The notes beneath the pieces are model-generated. The model was not told where the DNA came from. It ran no database searches and worked only from the letters and a program-made list of their open reading frames with translations. Below are positions 20,367 through 30,251 of a stretch of DNA of 64,000 nt, piece after piece. This stretch comes from Corallincola holothuriorum (GTDB taxonomy: Bacteria > Pseudomonadota > Gammaproteobacteria > Enterobacterales > Neiellaceae): positions 298,037-362,036 of the forward strand of contig NZ_QPID01000004.1 in the NCBI RefSeq assembly GCF_003336225.1, in the 5' to 3' direction. The translations under genes were made by a program, and so were the position numbers. Positions within the stretch are counted from its first letter, which is position 1. Each line of letters starts with the position of its first letter.

Positions 20367-21410
20367 TTGAACGCTCAGCACCTACTCGATAATAGTGATT
20401 TTCTAACCGAGCTTCTTTCTGCAGCAGGGAACGACTCTGCGCAACTGAACTGGCAACATCGTGGCGTTCAATATGCTTGGCTCGGCGAGGGCATACTCTT
20501 GTTGGAGCCATTAGCTAAGGCCGCGCAGACAGATTTGGTGTTGTCCTGTGGGATCCATGGGAATGAAACGGCGCCAATTGAGATCTGCAACCGACTGGTG
20601 AATGCGATCGTGAATGGCACATTGACGTTGGGCGTTAGGCTACTGGTGATTGTTGGCAATATTCCAGCGATGAAGCAGGGCACCCGTTTTGTTGATGAGA
20701 ATTTAAATAGGTTATTCAAACCCGAACAGTTAACGGGTGATGCCAATCAGGAGCAGTGTCGGGCCACTGAGCTGATGGCGGTATTAGATCAGTTTTATAC
20801 TGCCGCAGGTGCTGGCCGGCGTCGTATTCATCTGGATCTACACACGGCAATTCGTGGTTCTAAGCATGAGAAATTTGCCGTACATCCTTTCCTTCATGGT
20901 CAACCTTATTGTGCCGAATTTATCCAGCTACTGGCTGCACTTGAGTGCTCGGCCATCCTGTTGTCCCACGAGCCAACCGGGACATTTAGCTATTTCAGTT
21001 CGCGGCAATATGCTGCTCAAGCAGCTACCGTTGAGCTTGGAAAAGTAAAACCGTTTGGTGAAAACCGACTGCAAGATTATCTCGCTACTGAGCATGTTTT
21101 GCAGGAACTAATCGCTGAGCGATTCTCGCCGTCATCTGCTGGCTTGCCATCTACTGTGAGCTTCTTCCAGGTGTGCCGCTCTATTCATAAACGCTCTGAC
21201 GAGTTTCACCTGAGTTTTGCTGACGATATTGATAATTTCACTGGTTTTGCCAAGGGAGAGCGCTTGTGTCATGACGGTGATGTTAGTTATGTCGCCGAGC
21301 ATGAGGGTGAAGCGATAGTGTTTCCTAATGCTGGCGTTGCGATTGGTCAGCGCGCTTTATTGACGCTTAAACGGTTAGATGATCCGGTTGCGCATCTGCC
21401 CTTAGCATAA
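20367..21410 (+). CDS. astE: succinylglutamate desuccinylase / aspartoacylase family
   Basis: Zinc carboxypeptidase-like enzyme; in the AST pathway it splits N-succinylglutamate to glutamate and succinate. Zn ligands are in CGIHGNETAP and in HLDLHTAIRGS. I prefer the TTG at 20367, which has AAGGA eight bases upstream; a GTG at 20349 in the same frame is possible. The other ast genes are not in this window, so the gene stands alone. Confidence 0.88.
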   Translation: MNAQHLLDNSDFLTELLSAAGNDSAQLNWQHRGVQYAWLGEGILLLEPLAKAAQTDLVLSCGIHGNETAPIEICNRLVNAIVNGTLTLGVRLLVIVGNIPAMKQGTRFVDENLNRLFKPEQLTGDANQEQCRATELMAVLDQFYTAAGAGRRRIHLDLHTAIRGSKHEKFAVHPFLHGQPYCAEFIQLLAALECSAILLSHEPTGTFSYFSSRQYAAQAATVELGKVKPFGENRLQDYLATEHVLQELIAERFSPSSAGLPSTVSFFQVCRSIHKRSDEFHLSFADDIDNFTGFAKGERLCHDGDVSYVAEHEGEAIVFPNAGVAIGQRALLTLKRLDDPVAHLPLA

Positions 21411-21575
21411 GCTGTCCCGTTTGAAGTAGCGCCGAAACATTAGATAACAATGATCCAAATGCCTCGCTCCCGGTGAATAACTGGTAAGCGCTCTCTATTT
21501 GTGAGAACAAAGCGGCGATATGCCGTGATATAATGCGCCCCCTTTTAAGTTTAAGCGGCGAGAGATTGGCATTTC

Positions 21576-24500
21576 ATGATACCCAAGATAGGTCATCAAC
21601 ACCTGCTGGCGCCTGAGTGTCTGGCATACCTACAAGCCTTAGAGCAAGCCGGTTTTGAAGGCGATATTGAAAAGCAATATGGCAGTCGGTTAGCTGTTGC
21701 TACCGACAACAGTGTTTATCAGCAGCTTCCCCAAGGGGTTTTGTTCCCTAAGCATCATCAAGATGTGCAGCTGATGACCGCATTAGCCAATGAAAAACGT
21801 TTTCAGGCTATTACTTTTAGCGCTCGTGGCGGCGGTACCGGCACCAATGGACAATCCTTAACACCTGGCTTAGTCGTGGATCTGTCGCGACACATGAATC
21901 GCGTGCTGGAAGTCAACGCTGAAGAGGGCTGGGTTCGGGTCGAAACCGGTGTGGTTAAAGACCAACTCAATGATGCGCTCCGCCCCCATGGTTTGTTTTT
22001 CTCACCGGATCTCTCCACGTCAAACCGTGCCACCGTTGGCGGCATGATCAATACCGATGCCTCAGGGCAGGGTTCACTGGTTTATGGCAAAACCAGTGAC
22101 CACATTCTAGGATTGCGATCTGTACTGGTCGACGGCACCGAAATTGACACCCTGCCGATCCCCCTGGCCGAGGCGGAAACCTTAGCTGCAGGTGAGGGCA
22201 CGGTCGCCAAACTTTATCGTCAAATTCTGGCCAGTTGTCGTGATAAGCGTCAGGCTGTCTTGGATAAGTTCCCCCCATTGAACCGCTTTTTGACTGGCTA
22301 TGATCTCAAGCATGCGTTAAATGATGATCAGACTGAAGTGGATGCAAGTCGCTTGCTGGCGGGCTCGGAAGGCTCTTTAGCAATAATCACAGAAGCCAAG
22401 CTTAATACAACGGTGATACCTAAGCATCGTGCTCTGGTTAACGTGAAGTACGACAGTTTTGAATCGGCCTTACGTAATGCGCCTGTAATGGTGAAAGCGG
22501 ATGCATTGTCGGTTGAGACGATCGACTCAAGGGTACTGAATTTAGCCAAAGAAGATATCGTTTGGCACTCGGTGAAAGAGTTGATCACCGACGTTCCGGG
22601 TAAAGAGTTGCTTGGTATTAATATTGTTGAGTTTGCCGATCACAGTGCTGATGATCAGCAAGCCAAACTGCAGGCTTTACGTGTGCAGTTGGACAAACTG
22701 ATCGCCGATGAGCAAGGCGGCGTGATTGGTTATCAGGTCACAGAAGATCTGGCTTCCATTAACCGCATTTATGGTATGCGCAAGAAAGCTGTGGGCCTGC
22801 TCGGCGCTGCCAAAGGGCGTAAAAAGCCGATCGCTTTTGCTGAAGATACCTGTGTGCCCCCAGAAAACTTGGCAGACTTCATCATGGAGTTTCGCCAGCT
22901 ACTGGATGATCATCAGCTTAACTACGGTATGTTTGGACATGTGGATGCGGGTGTGTTGCATGTGCGTCCGGCGCTGGACATGTGTGATCCCGAACAGGAA
23001 GTGTTGCTGCGTAAGATCTCCGATCAAGTGGTGGCATTGACTGCCAAGTATGGCGGATTGATGTGGGGTGAGCATGGCAAAGGCTATCGTAGCGAATATT
23101 CACCAGCGTTTTTCGGTGACGAACTATGGGGTGAGTTACGCAAGATTAAATCCGCATTTGACCCATTTAACCGCTTAAATCCTGGCAAGATCTGTACGCC
23201 GTTTGAATCTGACGCTCAGCTGGTGTCGGTGGATGCAACTAAGCGTGGTTTTTACGATCGCCAGATCCCAGTTAAGGTGCGTGATAGCTTCACCCAAACC
23301 GTTGATTGCAATGGTAATGGCCTGTGCTTTAACTACGATCTGACTAGCCCAATGTGCCCATCGATGAAGATCACCAAAGATCGTCGTCATTCGCCGAAAG
23401 GGCGTGCCGGTTTAGTGCGCGAATGGTTGCGTTTAGCTGAAAACGAAGGGGTGGATGTACTCGCTCTCGAACAGCAAACGCAGCGTGGCGGATTAAGCAT
23501 TAAGCATCTGGTAGATAAAGTGGGTAACACATGGCGCAAGTCGCAGGGCGAATACGATTACGCCCACGAAGTGATGGAAGCGATGAAAGGTTGCTTGGCG
23601 TGTAAAGCCTGTACCAGCCAGTGTCCTATCAAAGTCGATGTACCGACATTCCGTGCCCGCTTTATGAACCTGTATCACACGCGATATTTGCGTCCCGCGC
23701 GTGATTATCTGGTTGCGAATATCGAAAAAGCGCTGCCGTTGATGGCCAAATTCCCAGGGTTTATTAACTTCTTCCTTAAGCAAGCTTGGGTTAAGTTTTT
23801 GACCAAGAAAACCGTAGGATTTGTGGACGCGCCGTTGATCAGTACACCGACGTTAAAGCAGTCAATGCACGGCCATGCTGCCTTAGGCTATGAACTGTCT
23901 GATCTGCAGGCGATCCCAGAAGCGCAACGCGGTGAGTATCTGCTGGTGGTACAGGATCCGTTCACCACCTATTACGATGCCGATGTTGTCCGTGATCTGC
24001 TATTGCTGATCGAAAAACTGGGTTATAAGCCAGTGCTACTGCCATTCAAACCCAATGGTAAACCACAGCATGTGAAAGGCTTTTTGACTGCATTTGCCAA
24101 AACGGCTAAAGACAGTGCTGAGTTTTTGCAACAGGTCTATGAGCTGGGCATGCCTATGGTCGGGGTAGATCCATCGCTGGTGATGACCTATCGCGATGAA
24201 TATGTTCATGCGCTGGGAGAAGCTCGTGGTGATTTCGAGGTGATGCTGTTCCAGGAGTGGTTCCTGAAAACCCAGCCGGAGCCGCCGAAACCGACAGTGG
24301 AACTGAGTAAGCAACCAGCCTACAAACTGTTTGGTCACTGCACAGAAAAAACCGCGTTACCTACCAGTGACAGCGATTGGCAGAAGATCTTCGAACTGTT
24401 TGGGATTCCGCTGGCAAATCAGCCAGTAGGGTGTTGTGGCATGGCGGGTACCTATGGTCATGAAGCGCCAAACTATGACAATTCGAAAGGGATCTACGAA

Positions 24501-24641
24501 CTTAGTTGGCAAGATCCAATTAAGGATAATCCTACTGAGGCTGTACTTGCTACCGGTTACTCATGCCGTAGTCAGGTGAAGCGTTTTGACGGCTTTAAAC
24601 CTAAGCATCCAGTGCAAGCGTTGTTGGCGCTTTATCAATAG
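21576..24641 (+). CDS. ydiJ: FAD- and Fe-S-binding oxidoreductase YdiJ (D-2-hydroxyglutarate dehydrogenase type)
   Basis: A 1021-residue fusion, the same length class as E. coli YdiJ. It has an N-terminal FAD-binding PCMH/type 4 domain (ARGGGTGTNGQSLT, NRATVGGMINTDASG), a C-terminal FAD-oxidase cap, a ferredoxin-like segment with CLACKACTSQCP near residue 675, and a C-terminal CCG domain (GCCGMAGTYGHE). Members oxidise D-2-hydroxy acids; YdiJ homologues have been described as D-2-hydroxyglutarate dehydrogenases. It is monocistronic with a strong terminator. Confidence 0.94.
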   Translation: MIPKIGHQHLLAPECLAYLQALEQAGFEGDIEKQYGSRLAVATDNSVYQQLPQGVLFPKHHQDVQLMTALANEKRFQAITFSARGGGTGTNGQSLTPGLVVDLSRHMNRVLEVNAEEGWVRVETGVVKDQLNDALRPHGLFFSPDLSTSNRATVGGMINTDASGQGSLVYGKTSDHILGLRSVLVDGTEIDTLPIPLAEAETLAAGEGTVAKLYRQILASCRDKRQAVLDKFPPLNRFLTGYDLKHALNDDQTEVDASRLLAGSEGSLAIITEAKLNTTVIPKHRALVNVKYDSFESALRNAPVMVKADALSVETIDSRVLNLAKEDIVWHSVKELITDVPGKELLGINIVEFADHSADDQQAKLQALRVQLDKLIADEQGGVIGYQVTEDLASINRIYGMRKKAVGLLGAAKGRKKPIAFAEDTCVPPENLADFIMEFRQLLDDHQLNYGMFGHVDAGVLHVRPALDMCDPEQEVLLRKISDQVVALTAKYGGLMWGEHGKGYRSEYSPAFFGDELWGELRKIKSAFDPFNRLNPGKICTPFESDAQLVSVDATKRGFYDRQIPVKVRDSFTQTVDCNGNGLCFNYDLTSPMCPSMKITKDRRHSPKGRAGLVREWLRLAENEGVDVLALEQQTQRGGLSIKHLVDKVGNTWRKSQGEYDYAHEVMEAMKGCLACKACTSQCPIKVDVPTFRARFMNLYHTRYLRPARDYLVANIEKALPLMAKFPGFINFFLKQAWVKFLTKKTVGFVDAPLISTPTLKQSMHGHAALGYELSDLQAIPEAQRGEYLLVVQDPFTTYYDADVVRDLLLLIEKLGYKPVLLPFKPNGKPQHVKGFLTAFAKTAKDSAEFLQQVYELGMPMVGVDPSLVMTYRDEYVHALGEARGDFEVMLFQEWFLKTQPEPPKPTVELSKQPAYKLFGHCTEKTALPTSDSDWQKIFELFGIPLANQPVGCCGMAGTYGHEAPNYDNSKGIYELSWQDPIKDNPTEAVLATGYSCRSQVKRFDGFKPKHPVQALLALYQ

Positions 24642-24671
24642 GCCCTAGCGGCACGCATCGCATGTTGTGTT

Positions 24672-24709
24672 AATAAAAGCCACTTGGGTCAAACCAAGTG
24701 GCTTTTATT
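24672..24709 (+). terminator. intrinsic terminator of ydiJ
   Basis: Inverted repeat AAAAGCCACTTGG / CCAAGTGGCTTTT with a six-base loop, 31 bp after the stop. It is nearly symmetric but only the plus-strand gene needs it. Confidence 0.88.
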
Positions 24710-24910
24710 GTGGTGTCAGTTTATCGGATAGCGGGTTAGTGCGATAAGAAATTGATTGACTGATGATTTTTGGCTGTTTTTAAATGGGTCTAGTTGTGGG
24801 CGTGTTTATATCAGTGCATGATCCGGTTAAACGCGGTGAATAGTGTTGCCGCTTACATGACAAATTATGTGTGCCAGTGGGCGCTGTTATTTTAGATATA
24901 AGGGAAGCTG

Positions 24911-25459
24911 ATGGAAGACCGTCAAATGGATGATGACAAAAAATATCAGGGAATCGGAGGGTGGCTGATCTTAGTGGCTATCGGTGTGGTGCTGAAGCCC
25001 ATAGTTTTACTTGTGAAAACCTTACCTATCTTTGTTCCTATTTTTATCGACGATACGTGGCAGCAGCTAACCACGGCCGGCTCTGAGTATTACCATCCAA
25101 TGTGGGCACCATTAATTATTGGTGAGGTGACGTTCAACATAGGGATGCTGATTGCTTCTGTTGCGCTGCTGTATCTGTTTTTTACTAAGCACTACCGTTT
25201 TCCGTTGCTGTTCATTCTGGTTTCAGTTGTTTCATTGGGTGTGTTGCCTTTGGACGCATGGCTTACCTCATTCCTATTTCCAGATGAACCGATATTTGAC
25301 CCGGCAACTGTGAAAGAGTTAGCGCAGACAGCGATTGTGGCGCTTATCTGGATCCCTTACATGTTGGTGTCAAAAAGAGTGCGAGCGACCTTTATCGAGA
25401 AACGGCCAATCGCTGCTGATGGCCTCACGGAGCAATCAAGCGTCAATACTATCGGTTAA
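24911..25459 (+). CDS. DUF2569 membrane protein
   Basis: A 182-residue inner-membrane protein with four hydrophobic segments. The YQGIGGWLIL start of the domain is the DUF2569 hallmark. AGGGAAG precedes the ATG. Function unknown; isolated between ydiJ and ybaK. Confidence 0.78.
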   Translation: MEDRQMDDDKKYQGIGGWLILVAIGVVLKPIVLLVKTLPIFVPIFIDDTWQQLTTAGSEYYHPMWAPLIIGEVTFNIGMLIASVALLYLFFTKHYRFPLLFILVSVVSLGVLPLDAWLTSFLFPDEPIFDPATVKELAQTAIVALIWIPYMLVSKRVRATFIEKRPIAADGLTEQSSVNTIG

Positions 25460-25555
25460 TGTAAGCATGTTTCTGTACTATATTTTGCGGTTAGCTCTGG
25501 CTCATGTGGAATTTTTGTATTGAAATCCTTGCTTGGTGTGCTGGCTGTGCGTGAC

Positions 25556-26026
25556 TTAGGAGCAAGTCAGCACAGCAAATTTGCCATTGATCAGACGTCG
25601 TAAATCAGTTGCAGCCAGCTCGATCTCTAATCCCCGTTTTCCGGCGCTGACATAGATGGTATTGAAGGCGTTTGCTGACTCATCGATTAGCGTGCGGAGG
25701 CGTTTCTTTTGCCCTAAGGGGCTGACGCCACCGAGGATATATCCGGTCGCTCTTTCTACCGCTTGTTGCGGTGCCATGACTGCTTTCTTGGCGTTACAGC
25801 TTTTCGCTAACGATTTCATACTGAGTTTATGACACACAGGGATCACGGCAACGACAAGCTCCTTAGTCTCTAGCTGTACAACCAATGTTTTGAATACCTT
25901 CTCAGCGTCAACGTCGAGTTTCTCCGCTGCTTCCAGGCCATAGGAGTCAGTTGCGGGATCGTGTTTGTACTGATGGACCCAGTGCACTATCGCCTGCTGC
26001 TTGGCAAGGTTAATCGCTGGCGTCAT
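25556..26026 (-). CDS. ybaK: Cys-tRNA(Pro)/Cys-tRNA(Cys) deacylase YbaK
   Basis: A 156-residue trans-editing enzyme that hydrolyses cysteine mischarged onto tRNA-Pro. The VFKTLVV lysine-containing strand, the CNAKKAVMAP segment and GYILGGVSPLG glycine loop match YbaK. Single gene, divergent from the eCIS locus across a 199-bp spacer. Confidence 0.93.
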   Translation of the reverse strand: MTPAINLAKQQAIVHWVHQYKHDPATDSYGLEAAEKLDVDAEKVFKTLVVQLETKELVVAVIPVCHKLSMKSLAKSCNAKKAVMAPQQAVERATGYILGGVSPLGQKKRLRTLIDESANAFNTIYVSAGKRGLEIELAATDLRRLINGKFAVLTCS

Positions 26027-26225
26027 TGGTCATTCTCGTTAGGTTAGTCATTGGTTATTCAGTTACCCCTTATAGTTCGTGCGGCTATTATTTATTTCTA
26101 AATAATATTTTTAAACTTTTCAACGCAATAGCTGTTTTCGATGCTCTCAGGTTCGCCATCTACCGCTTTGTTGTCTAGGGTCTGTATAGGGTAGTTCCCA
26201 ATCGACGTAACAGGGATGTGGCGAC
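26027..26225. promoter_or_regulatory. spacer carrying the likely eCIS promoter
   Basis: This 199-bp spacer between divergent ybaK and the eCIS locus must hold the start signal for the 25-kb plus-strand locus. It has a strongly AT-rich block at about 26086-26120, a common target of xenogeneic silencers, but I see no clean -35/-10 pair or operator. The first eCIS ATG has an AGGGA site about nine bases upstream. Confidence 0.4.
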
Positions 26226-26783
26226 ATGATTGCAGATGCACTGGAGTATATACGCAGAGAGGTCAGAGAGTATCTCAGCCTTGCAGATACTGAGGTGACG
26301 CTGGGACATGCCCATGAACTAAAAGATATTGGTAGTGCGGGTGTCCGGCTTACTCTGGTGAGTCTGGCTGAAGAATCAGCCCTTAGAAATCAAAGTCACA
26401 CGGTAAGAACGCTCAACTCATTCGAATATCAACAGCCCCCTGTATTACTCAATTTGTTTCTATTGATCTCATTTGATTTTAGCCAATATGAAACCAGCCT
26501 TTTGCGTTTGTCGCAGACGGTTGAGCGGTTTCAATCCCAGCGCTATTTTGATCATAACAATGCCTCTGATCCCAACCTTTGGCCCGCCGGGCTGGAGCGA
26601 CTTGTATTCGATCTGCATAACGTCGGATTCGAGCAGTTAAACCAGTTATGGGGGGTCTTGGGGGGCAGCTACTACCCGTCGATTTTGTACAAAGTGCGAC
26701 TAGTGAAAATCCAAGCGCAAGAATCAGTGTCAGGCCCTGAAATTACCTCAATGCAAGTGAATACGAGGTTGATTAAGCCATGA
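26226..26783 (+). CDS. eCIS Pvc16/Afp16-like tail-terminator protein (DUF4255)
   Basis: A 185-residue protein with the DUF4255 layout: N-terminal helix, PPVLLNLFLLISFDFSQYETSLLRLSQTV core, then LNQLWGVLGGSYYPSILYKVRLV. In Afp and PVC this protein caps the distal tube and sets the end of assembly. It opens the locus and overlaps the next gene by four bases (ATGA). Confidence 0.87.
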   Translation: MIADALEYIRREVREYLSLADTEVTLGHAHELKDIGSAGVRLTLVSLAEESALRNQSHTVRTLNSFEYQQPPVLLNLFLLISFDFSQYETSLLRLSQTVERFQSQRYFDHNNASDPNLWPAGLERLVFDLHNVGFEQLNQLWGVLGGSYYPSILYKVRLVKIQAQESVSGPEITSMQVNTRLIKP

Positions 26784-27514
26784 GTTTTCGCCGTGATTAT
26801 CTGCCTCTGTTTAGTATCGAATTAGTCGACAATGACAGCGGCTTGCCTATTGCTGCTAGATTCTCTCCGACTGGGCGTTGTAGTAAGCGAATGGCCAATC
26901 ACGGTTTGCTATTTAGGAAACGCAACAATATGGCTGAGGTGTATTACAGTCGTAACCCGTGGGCGGAGTCCCCCGTTATTGGCGCGATCAGCGCGCTAAC
27001 CCAGTTTGATTTTTCTATCCGTTTACCTGACGGCTTTTATCAACGCTATCAAGCTGATTTCGCAGGCCTTGGCTTGCGACATATGCACCTGCAGAACCGG
27101 GCTGCCGATGGCAGTCTTCGCCAAACGGCAGTGGCTTCTCTCAGTCAAACAGCGCTGCTGGGTGAGCAGGATGGTGCACTCATTGTTTCCCAGCACTACC
27201 AAGCGCGTATGAACTTGCCTATTGGCGCTTCAGCGATAGATATCAGGGCACAATTTTCGGAAACCATTGTGAAATCTATTGCGGTAACACAGGTAGGTAG
27301 CGATACCCCTGTTTCTGTCGATTTTTCCGGCTTGCCGTTTGGCCGATACACCTTGGCGCCTAACAATGCGCCGGCACAAAGGCTGACAGTTTATTTTGAC
27401 GATAATCTGGTAGGCGATGGGGGGCATGGATTGGTGGCGGTATTTATCAATCAATCTCAAGCGCTCGCGCCTGCCCAAGGTTATCGTTTTGTGGCTCGTG
27501 TAGAACCCCGTTAG
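26780..27514 (+). CDS. unrecognised eCIS-locus protein
   Basis: I do not recognise this 244-residue protein. No signal peptide or membrane segment is seen; the sequence is mostly beta-rich, with a C-terminal part (about 155-240) that reads like a small beta-sandwich (VDFSGLPFGRYTLAP). It is translationally coupled to the Pvc16-like gene and precedes the sheath gene. A cap, collar or decorating role is possible but unsupported beyond position. Confidence 0.6.
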   Translation: MSFRRDYLPLFSIELVDNDSGLPIAARFSPTGRCSKRMANHGLLFRKRNNMAEVYYSRNPWAESPVIGAISALTQFDFSIRLPDGFYQRYQADFAGLGLRHMHLQNRAADGSLRQTAVASLSQTALLGEQDGALIVSQHYQARMNLPIGASAIDIRAQFSETIVKSIAVTQVGSDTPVSVDFSGLPFGRYTLAPNNAPAQRLTVYFDDNLVGDGGHGLVAVFINQSQALAPAQGYRFVARVEPR

Positions 27515-27599
27515 CAAGGGACCTTGTCCGAAGTCTGTTGATGGTATTTAACAACCGTTAACCCTGTGGCTAATGAAAGCCGCAGTAAGAGGACTGATT

Positions 27600-29087
27600 A
27601 TGGCTTCGTATAATACCCCCGGGGTCTATATTGAAGAGATCACCAAGTTCCCTCCCTCCGTTGCCGCTGTGGAGACTGCCATTCCTGCCTTTATTGGATT
27701 TACCGAAAAGGCGGAGGATGAAAATGGCAACCCGATCCCCAATACCCCCACTCGAATTACCTCCATGGTGGAATATGAGGCGCGATTTGGGCGGGCGCCA
27801 TTGCAAGCTTTTAGTGTCGATGTCTCACAGAAGGTGTTGAGCACCGGCAATAAACTGCTTTCAACCACGGTGAGCTTTGATGGCACTAAGCCAAGGTTTC
27901 CCCCTTATATGCTCTATTACAGCATGCTGCTGTACTTTGCCAATGGTGGCGGCCCTTGTTATGTGGTCTCTATTGGTGACACATCCAGCACGGCGTACAG
28001 CACGGGGTTGTTTACGGCAGCGATCACCAAACTGGAAGAGTACGATGAGCCGACGCTTTATCTCTTTCCTGATGCCTGTTCTCACCGCGCCAGCAATGAA
28101 GGCACGGACAGCGGGGTGGGGGATATTATTGATGCGGCTTTGACTAGCTGCGCCAAACTGCAGGATCGGTTTACCATTGCCGATGTCCGTAATGCGGTTA
28201 CTGGCGGCACAGATACGAATGCAGAAGTCACCACCCATCTGCGAGGGCAGGTGCTGTCTGACAAAGATATCATCAAGTATGGCGCCGCCTACTTTCCTTA
28301 CCTTGATACTTCGATCGATTTCCTCACCGGCGATGGCGCGATCACTATCAATACCCACACAGTGATCAGCGTGGCTGATGATGGCACAGAAACCTCCGCT
28401 CCAGGCCCGATCGCTGCGGATACCCTGCTCAGCGACGCGTCAGTGGTGCAGAGCCAAACCACGGTTTACAACGCGGTCAAAGCCTTTCTTCGAAACAACG
28501 GCAAAGTGACTCTGCCGCCAAGCGCTGCAGTGGCCGGTGTGTATGCCCGCGTTGATGCCAGCCGAGGCGTATGGAAAGCGCCTGCAAATGTCGGCTTAGC
28601 CCTCGTCGATAAGCCTGCGGTTACTATCACCAACGATATTAACGACGGGCTCAACGTCGATCCGGGGTCGGGTAAGTCGGTCAATGCGATCCGTGCGTTT
28701 GCCGGTAAAGGTGTGTTGGTGTGGGGCGCTCGCACCCTGGCCGGTAACGATAATGAGTGGCGCTATGTGCCAGTCAGGCGCTTTTTTAACTTTGTTGAAG
28801 AGTCGATTAAGAAAGCCACCTCGGCGTTCGTGTTTGAACCAAATGACGCTAATACCTGGGTCAAGGTCAGAACCATGATCGAAAACTTCCTGGTACTGCA
28901 GTGGCGCGATGGCGCGCTTGCTGGCGCAAAACCAGAAGATGCTTTCTACGTCCATATAGGCCTCAATCAAACGATGACAGCCGACGACATTTTGAATGGT
29001 TACATGAATGTCGAGATAGGTATGGCGGTAGTGCGTCCTGCGGAGTTCATTGTGCTGAAGTTCTCCCACAAGATGCAGGAATCATGA
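27600..29087 (+). CDS. eCIS contractile sheath protein
   Basis: A 495-residue tail sheath subunit (Afp2/Pvc2 type, T4 gp18-like). The start is set at the ATG at 27600 after AAGAGGA; ASYNTPGVYIEEI is the hallmark N terminus and WRYVPVRRFFNFVEESI with a C-terminal EFIVLKFSH strand is the hallmark sheath fold. Contraction of the sheath drives the inner tube through a target membrane. This is the only sheath gene in the locus, whereas Afp and PVC have three. Confidence 0.95.
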   Translation: MASYNTPGVYIEEITKFPPSVAAVETAIPAFIGFTEKAEDENGNPIPNTPTRITSMVEYEARFGRAPLQAFSVDVSQKVLSTGNKLLSTTVSFDGTKPRFPPYMLYYSMLLYFANGGGPCYVVSIGDTSSTAYSTGLFTAAITKLEEYDEPTLYLFPDACSHRASNEGTDSGVGDIIDAALTSCAKLQDRFTIADVRNAVTGGTDTNAEVTTHLRGQVLSDKDIIKYGAAYFPYLDTSIDFLTGDGAITINTHTVISVADDGTETSAPGPIAADTLLSDASVVQSQTTVYNAVKAFLRNNGKVTLPPSAAVAGVYARVDASRGVWKAPANVGLALVDKPAVTITNDINDGLNVDPGSGKSVNAIRAFAGKGVLVWGARTLAGNDNEWRYVPVRRFFNFVEESIKKATSAFVFEPNDANTWVKVRTMIENFLVLQWRDGALAGAKPEDAFYVHIGLNQTMTADDILNGYMNVEIGMAVVRPAEFIVLKFSHKMQES

Positions 29088-29120
29088 GCGGTTACCCAAC
29101 TTTGAATGTGAGGAATGATC

Positions 29121-29555
29121 ATGGCTAATAACTACCCCTTACCCAAGTTTCACTTTTCCGTGGAGTGGGGCGGACAGTCCATCGCTTTTTCAGAAGTGAG
29201 TGGGCTGGATGTTGAAACCGAAGTGATTGAATACCGCAGTGGCGCGCATCCCGAATACAGCAAAATCAAGATGCCCGGTATGCAGAAGTTCAGCAACGTC
29301 ACCATGAAGCGTGGTGTGTTCAAGTCTGATAACGAGTATTTCGCTTGGTACAACAGCGTCAAAATGAACACCATTGAGCGCCGAGACGTCATTATCAGTC
29401 TGCTGAATGAAGAGCATGAGCCCGTGATGGTTTGGAAAATCAAGAACGCGTGGCCAACTAAGATCCAATCGACTGATTTGAAAGCGGAAGGTAACGAAGT
29501 CGCGATAGAAAGTATCGAGTTGGTGCACGAAGGTTTGGTGATCCAAAACGACTAG
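29121..29555 (+). CDS. eCIS inner-tube protein 1 (Afp1/Pvc1-like)
   Basis: A 144-residue gp19-family tube subunit: FHFSVEWGGQSIAFSEVSGLDVETE, in two strands, then KRGVF and a LNEEHEPV segment. The ATG at 29121 follows GAGGA by six bases; an ATG two codons upstream abuts the ribosome site and is less likely. It probably forms the bulk of the hexameric tube. Confidence 0.93.
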   Translation: MANNYPLPKFHFSVEWGGQSIAFSEVSGLDVETEVIEYRSGAHPEYSKIKMPGMQKFSNVTMKRGVFKSDNEYFAWYNSVKMNTIERRDVIISLLNEEHEPVMVWKIKNAWPTKIQSTDLKAEGNEVAIESIELVHEGLVIQND

Positions 29556-29571
29556 CGAGGGTGCTTGAACG

Positions 29572-30018
29572 ATGGTGCAGTCTGGCGTTGGTTATCCCAT
29601 GGTGGGGTTTCATTTCCGAGTGGAGTTCGCTCTCTCCTCGGCCTCCTATGATATGCAGTTTCGTGATGTCTCTGGCTTATCGATGGAATTAGATGAGGAG
29701 AGTGTCACCGAGGGGGGAGAAAACCGTTTTATTCAGCGCCTACCCAAGCGAGCCAAATATCCAGACCTGGTATTGAAGCGGGGCATGCTGCAGGACTCAG
29801 AGTTAAGAGAGTGGTGCCGAGCCGCGATCCAGGAAATGGATATTCAGCCGGTCACGGTCTGGGTCACTCTGCTGAATGAACAACATGAACCCCTGCAAAC
29901 CTACACCTTTATTAACGCTTGGCCGAAGCGTTGGCAGCTGTCGGATCTGAACGCCGAAAGTAGCGCGGTCGTTATCGAAACCCTAGAGCTGGCTTACCAG
30001 TATTTTACCGTGAATTGA
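29572..30018 (+). CDS. eCIS inner-tube protein 2 (Afp5/Pvc5-like)
   Basis: A 148-residue second gp19-family protein, paralogous to the preceding gene (FHFRVEFALSSASYDMQFRD, SGLSMELDEESVTEGG, LNEQHEPLQTYTFINAWP). In Afp and PVC the second tube protein links tube to spike, so this copy is likely the tube initiator. Confidence 0.9.
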   Translation: MVQSGVGYPMVGFHFRVEFALSSASYDMQFRDVSGLSMELDEESVTEGGENRFIQRLPKRAKYPDLVLKRGMLQDSELREWCRAAIQEMDIQPVTVWVTLLNEQHEPLQTYTFINAWPKRWQLSDLNAESSAVVIETLELAYQYFTVN

Positions 30019-30057
30019 TGCGAATAATGCTTACTCATACTCCCACAGGAGGTTGCG

Positions 30058-30222
30058 ATGCCCATTGTCATTGATGAATTGATCGTGACAGCTGAAGTGA
30101 CGTCACCTTCGGGTGCAGAAACAACGACGGAGCAGGCGTTGTCTGATCTCGATCGTGAGCAGTTGATCCGCGAGTGTGTGGATGAAGTGTTGGCGGTATT
30201 AGAACGTCAGTCAGAACGATAG
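30058..30222 (+). CDS. DUF5908 small eCIS protein
   Basis: A 54-residue gene, easily missed by length cut-offs. It starts MPIVIDELIV with a perfect AGGAGG six bases upstream and ends in an acidic helix (DREQLIRECVDEVLAVLERQ). It matches the DUF5908 pattern (MPxxIxEL...) and sits exactly where Afp6-type small proteins occur, between the second tube gene and the LysM adaptor. Function unknown. Confidence 0.75.
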   Translation: MPIVIDELIVTAEVTSPSGAETTTEQALSDLDREQLIRECVDEVLAVLERQSER

Positions 30223-30251
30223 TGGCAGACAGATAGAGCGGAGAATCTATT

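Noticed and set aside
27861..28358. Minus-strand 165-codon frame in the sheath gene
   Set aside because: It is a mirror of the sheath coding sequence with no ribosome site or family match.
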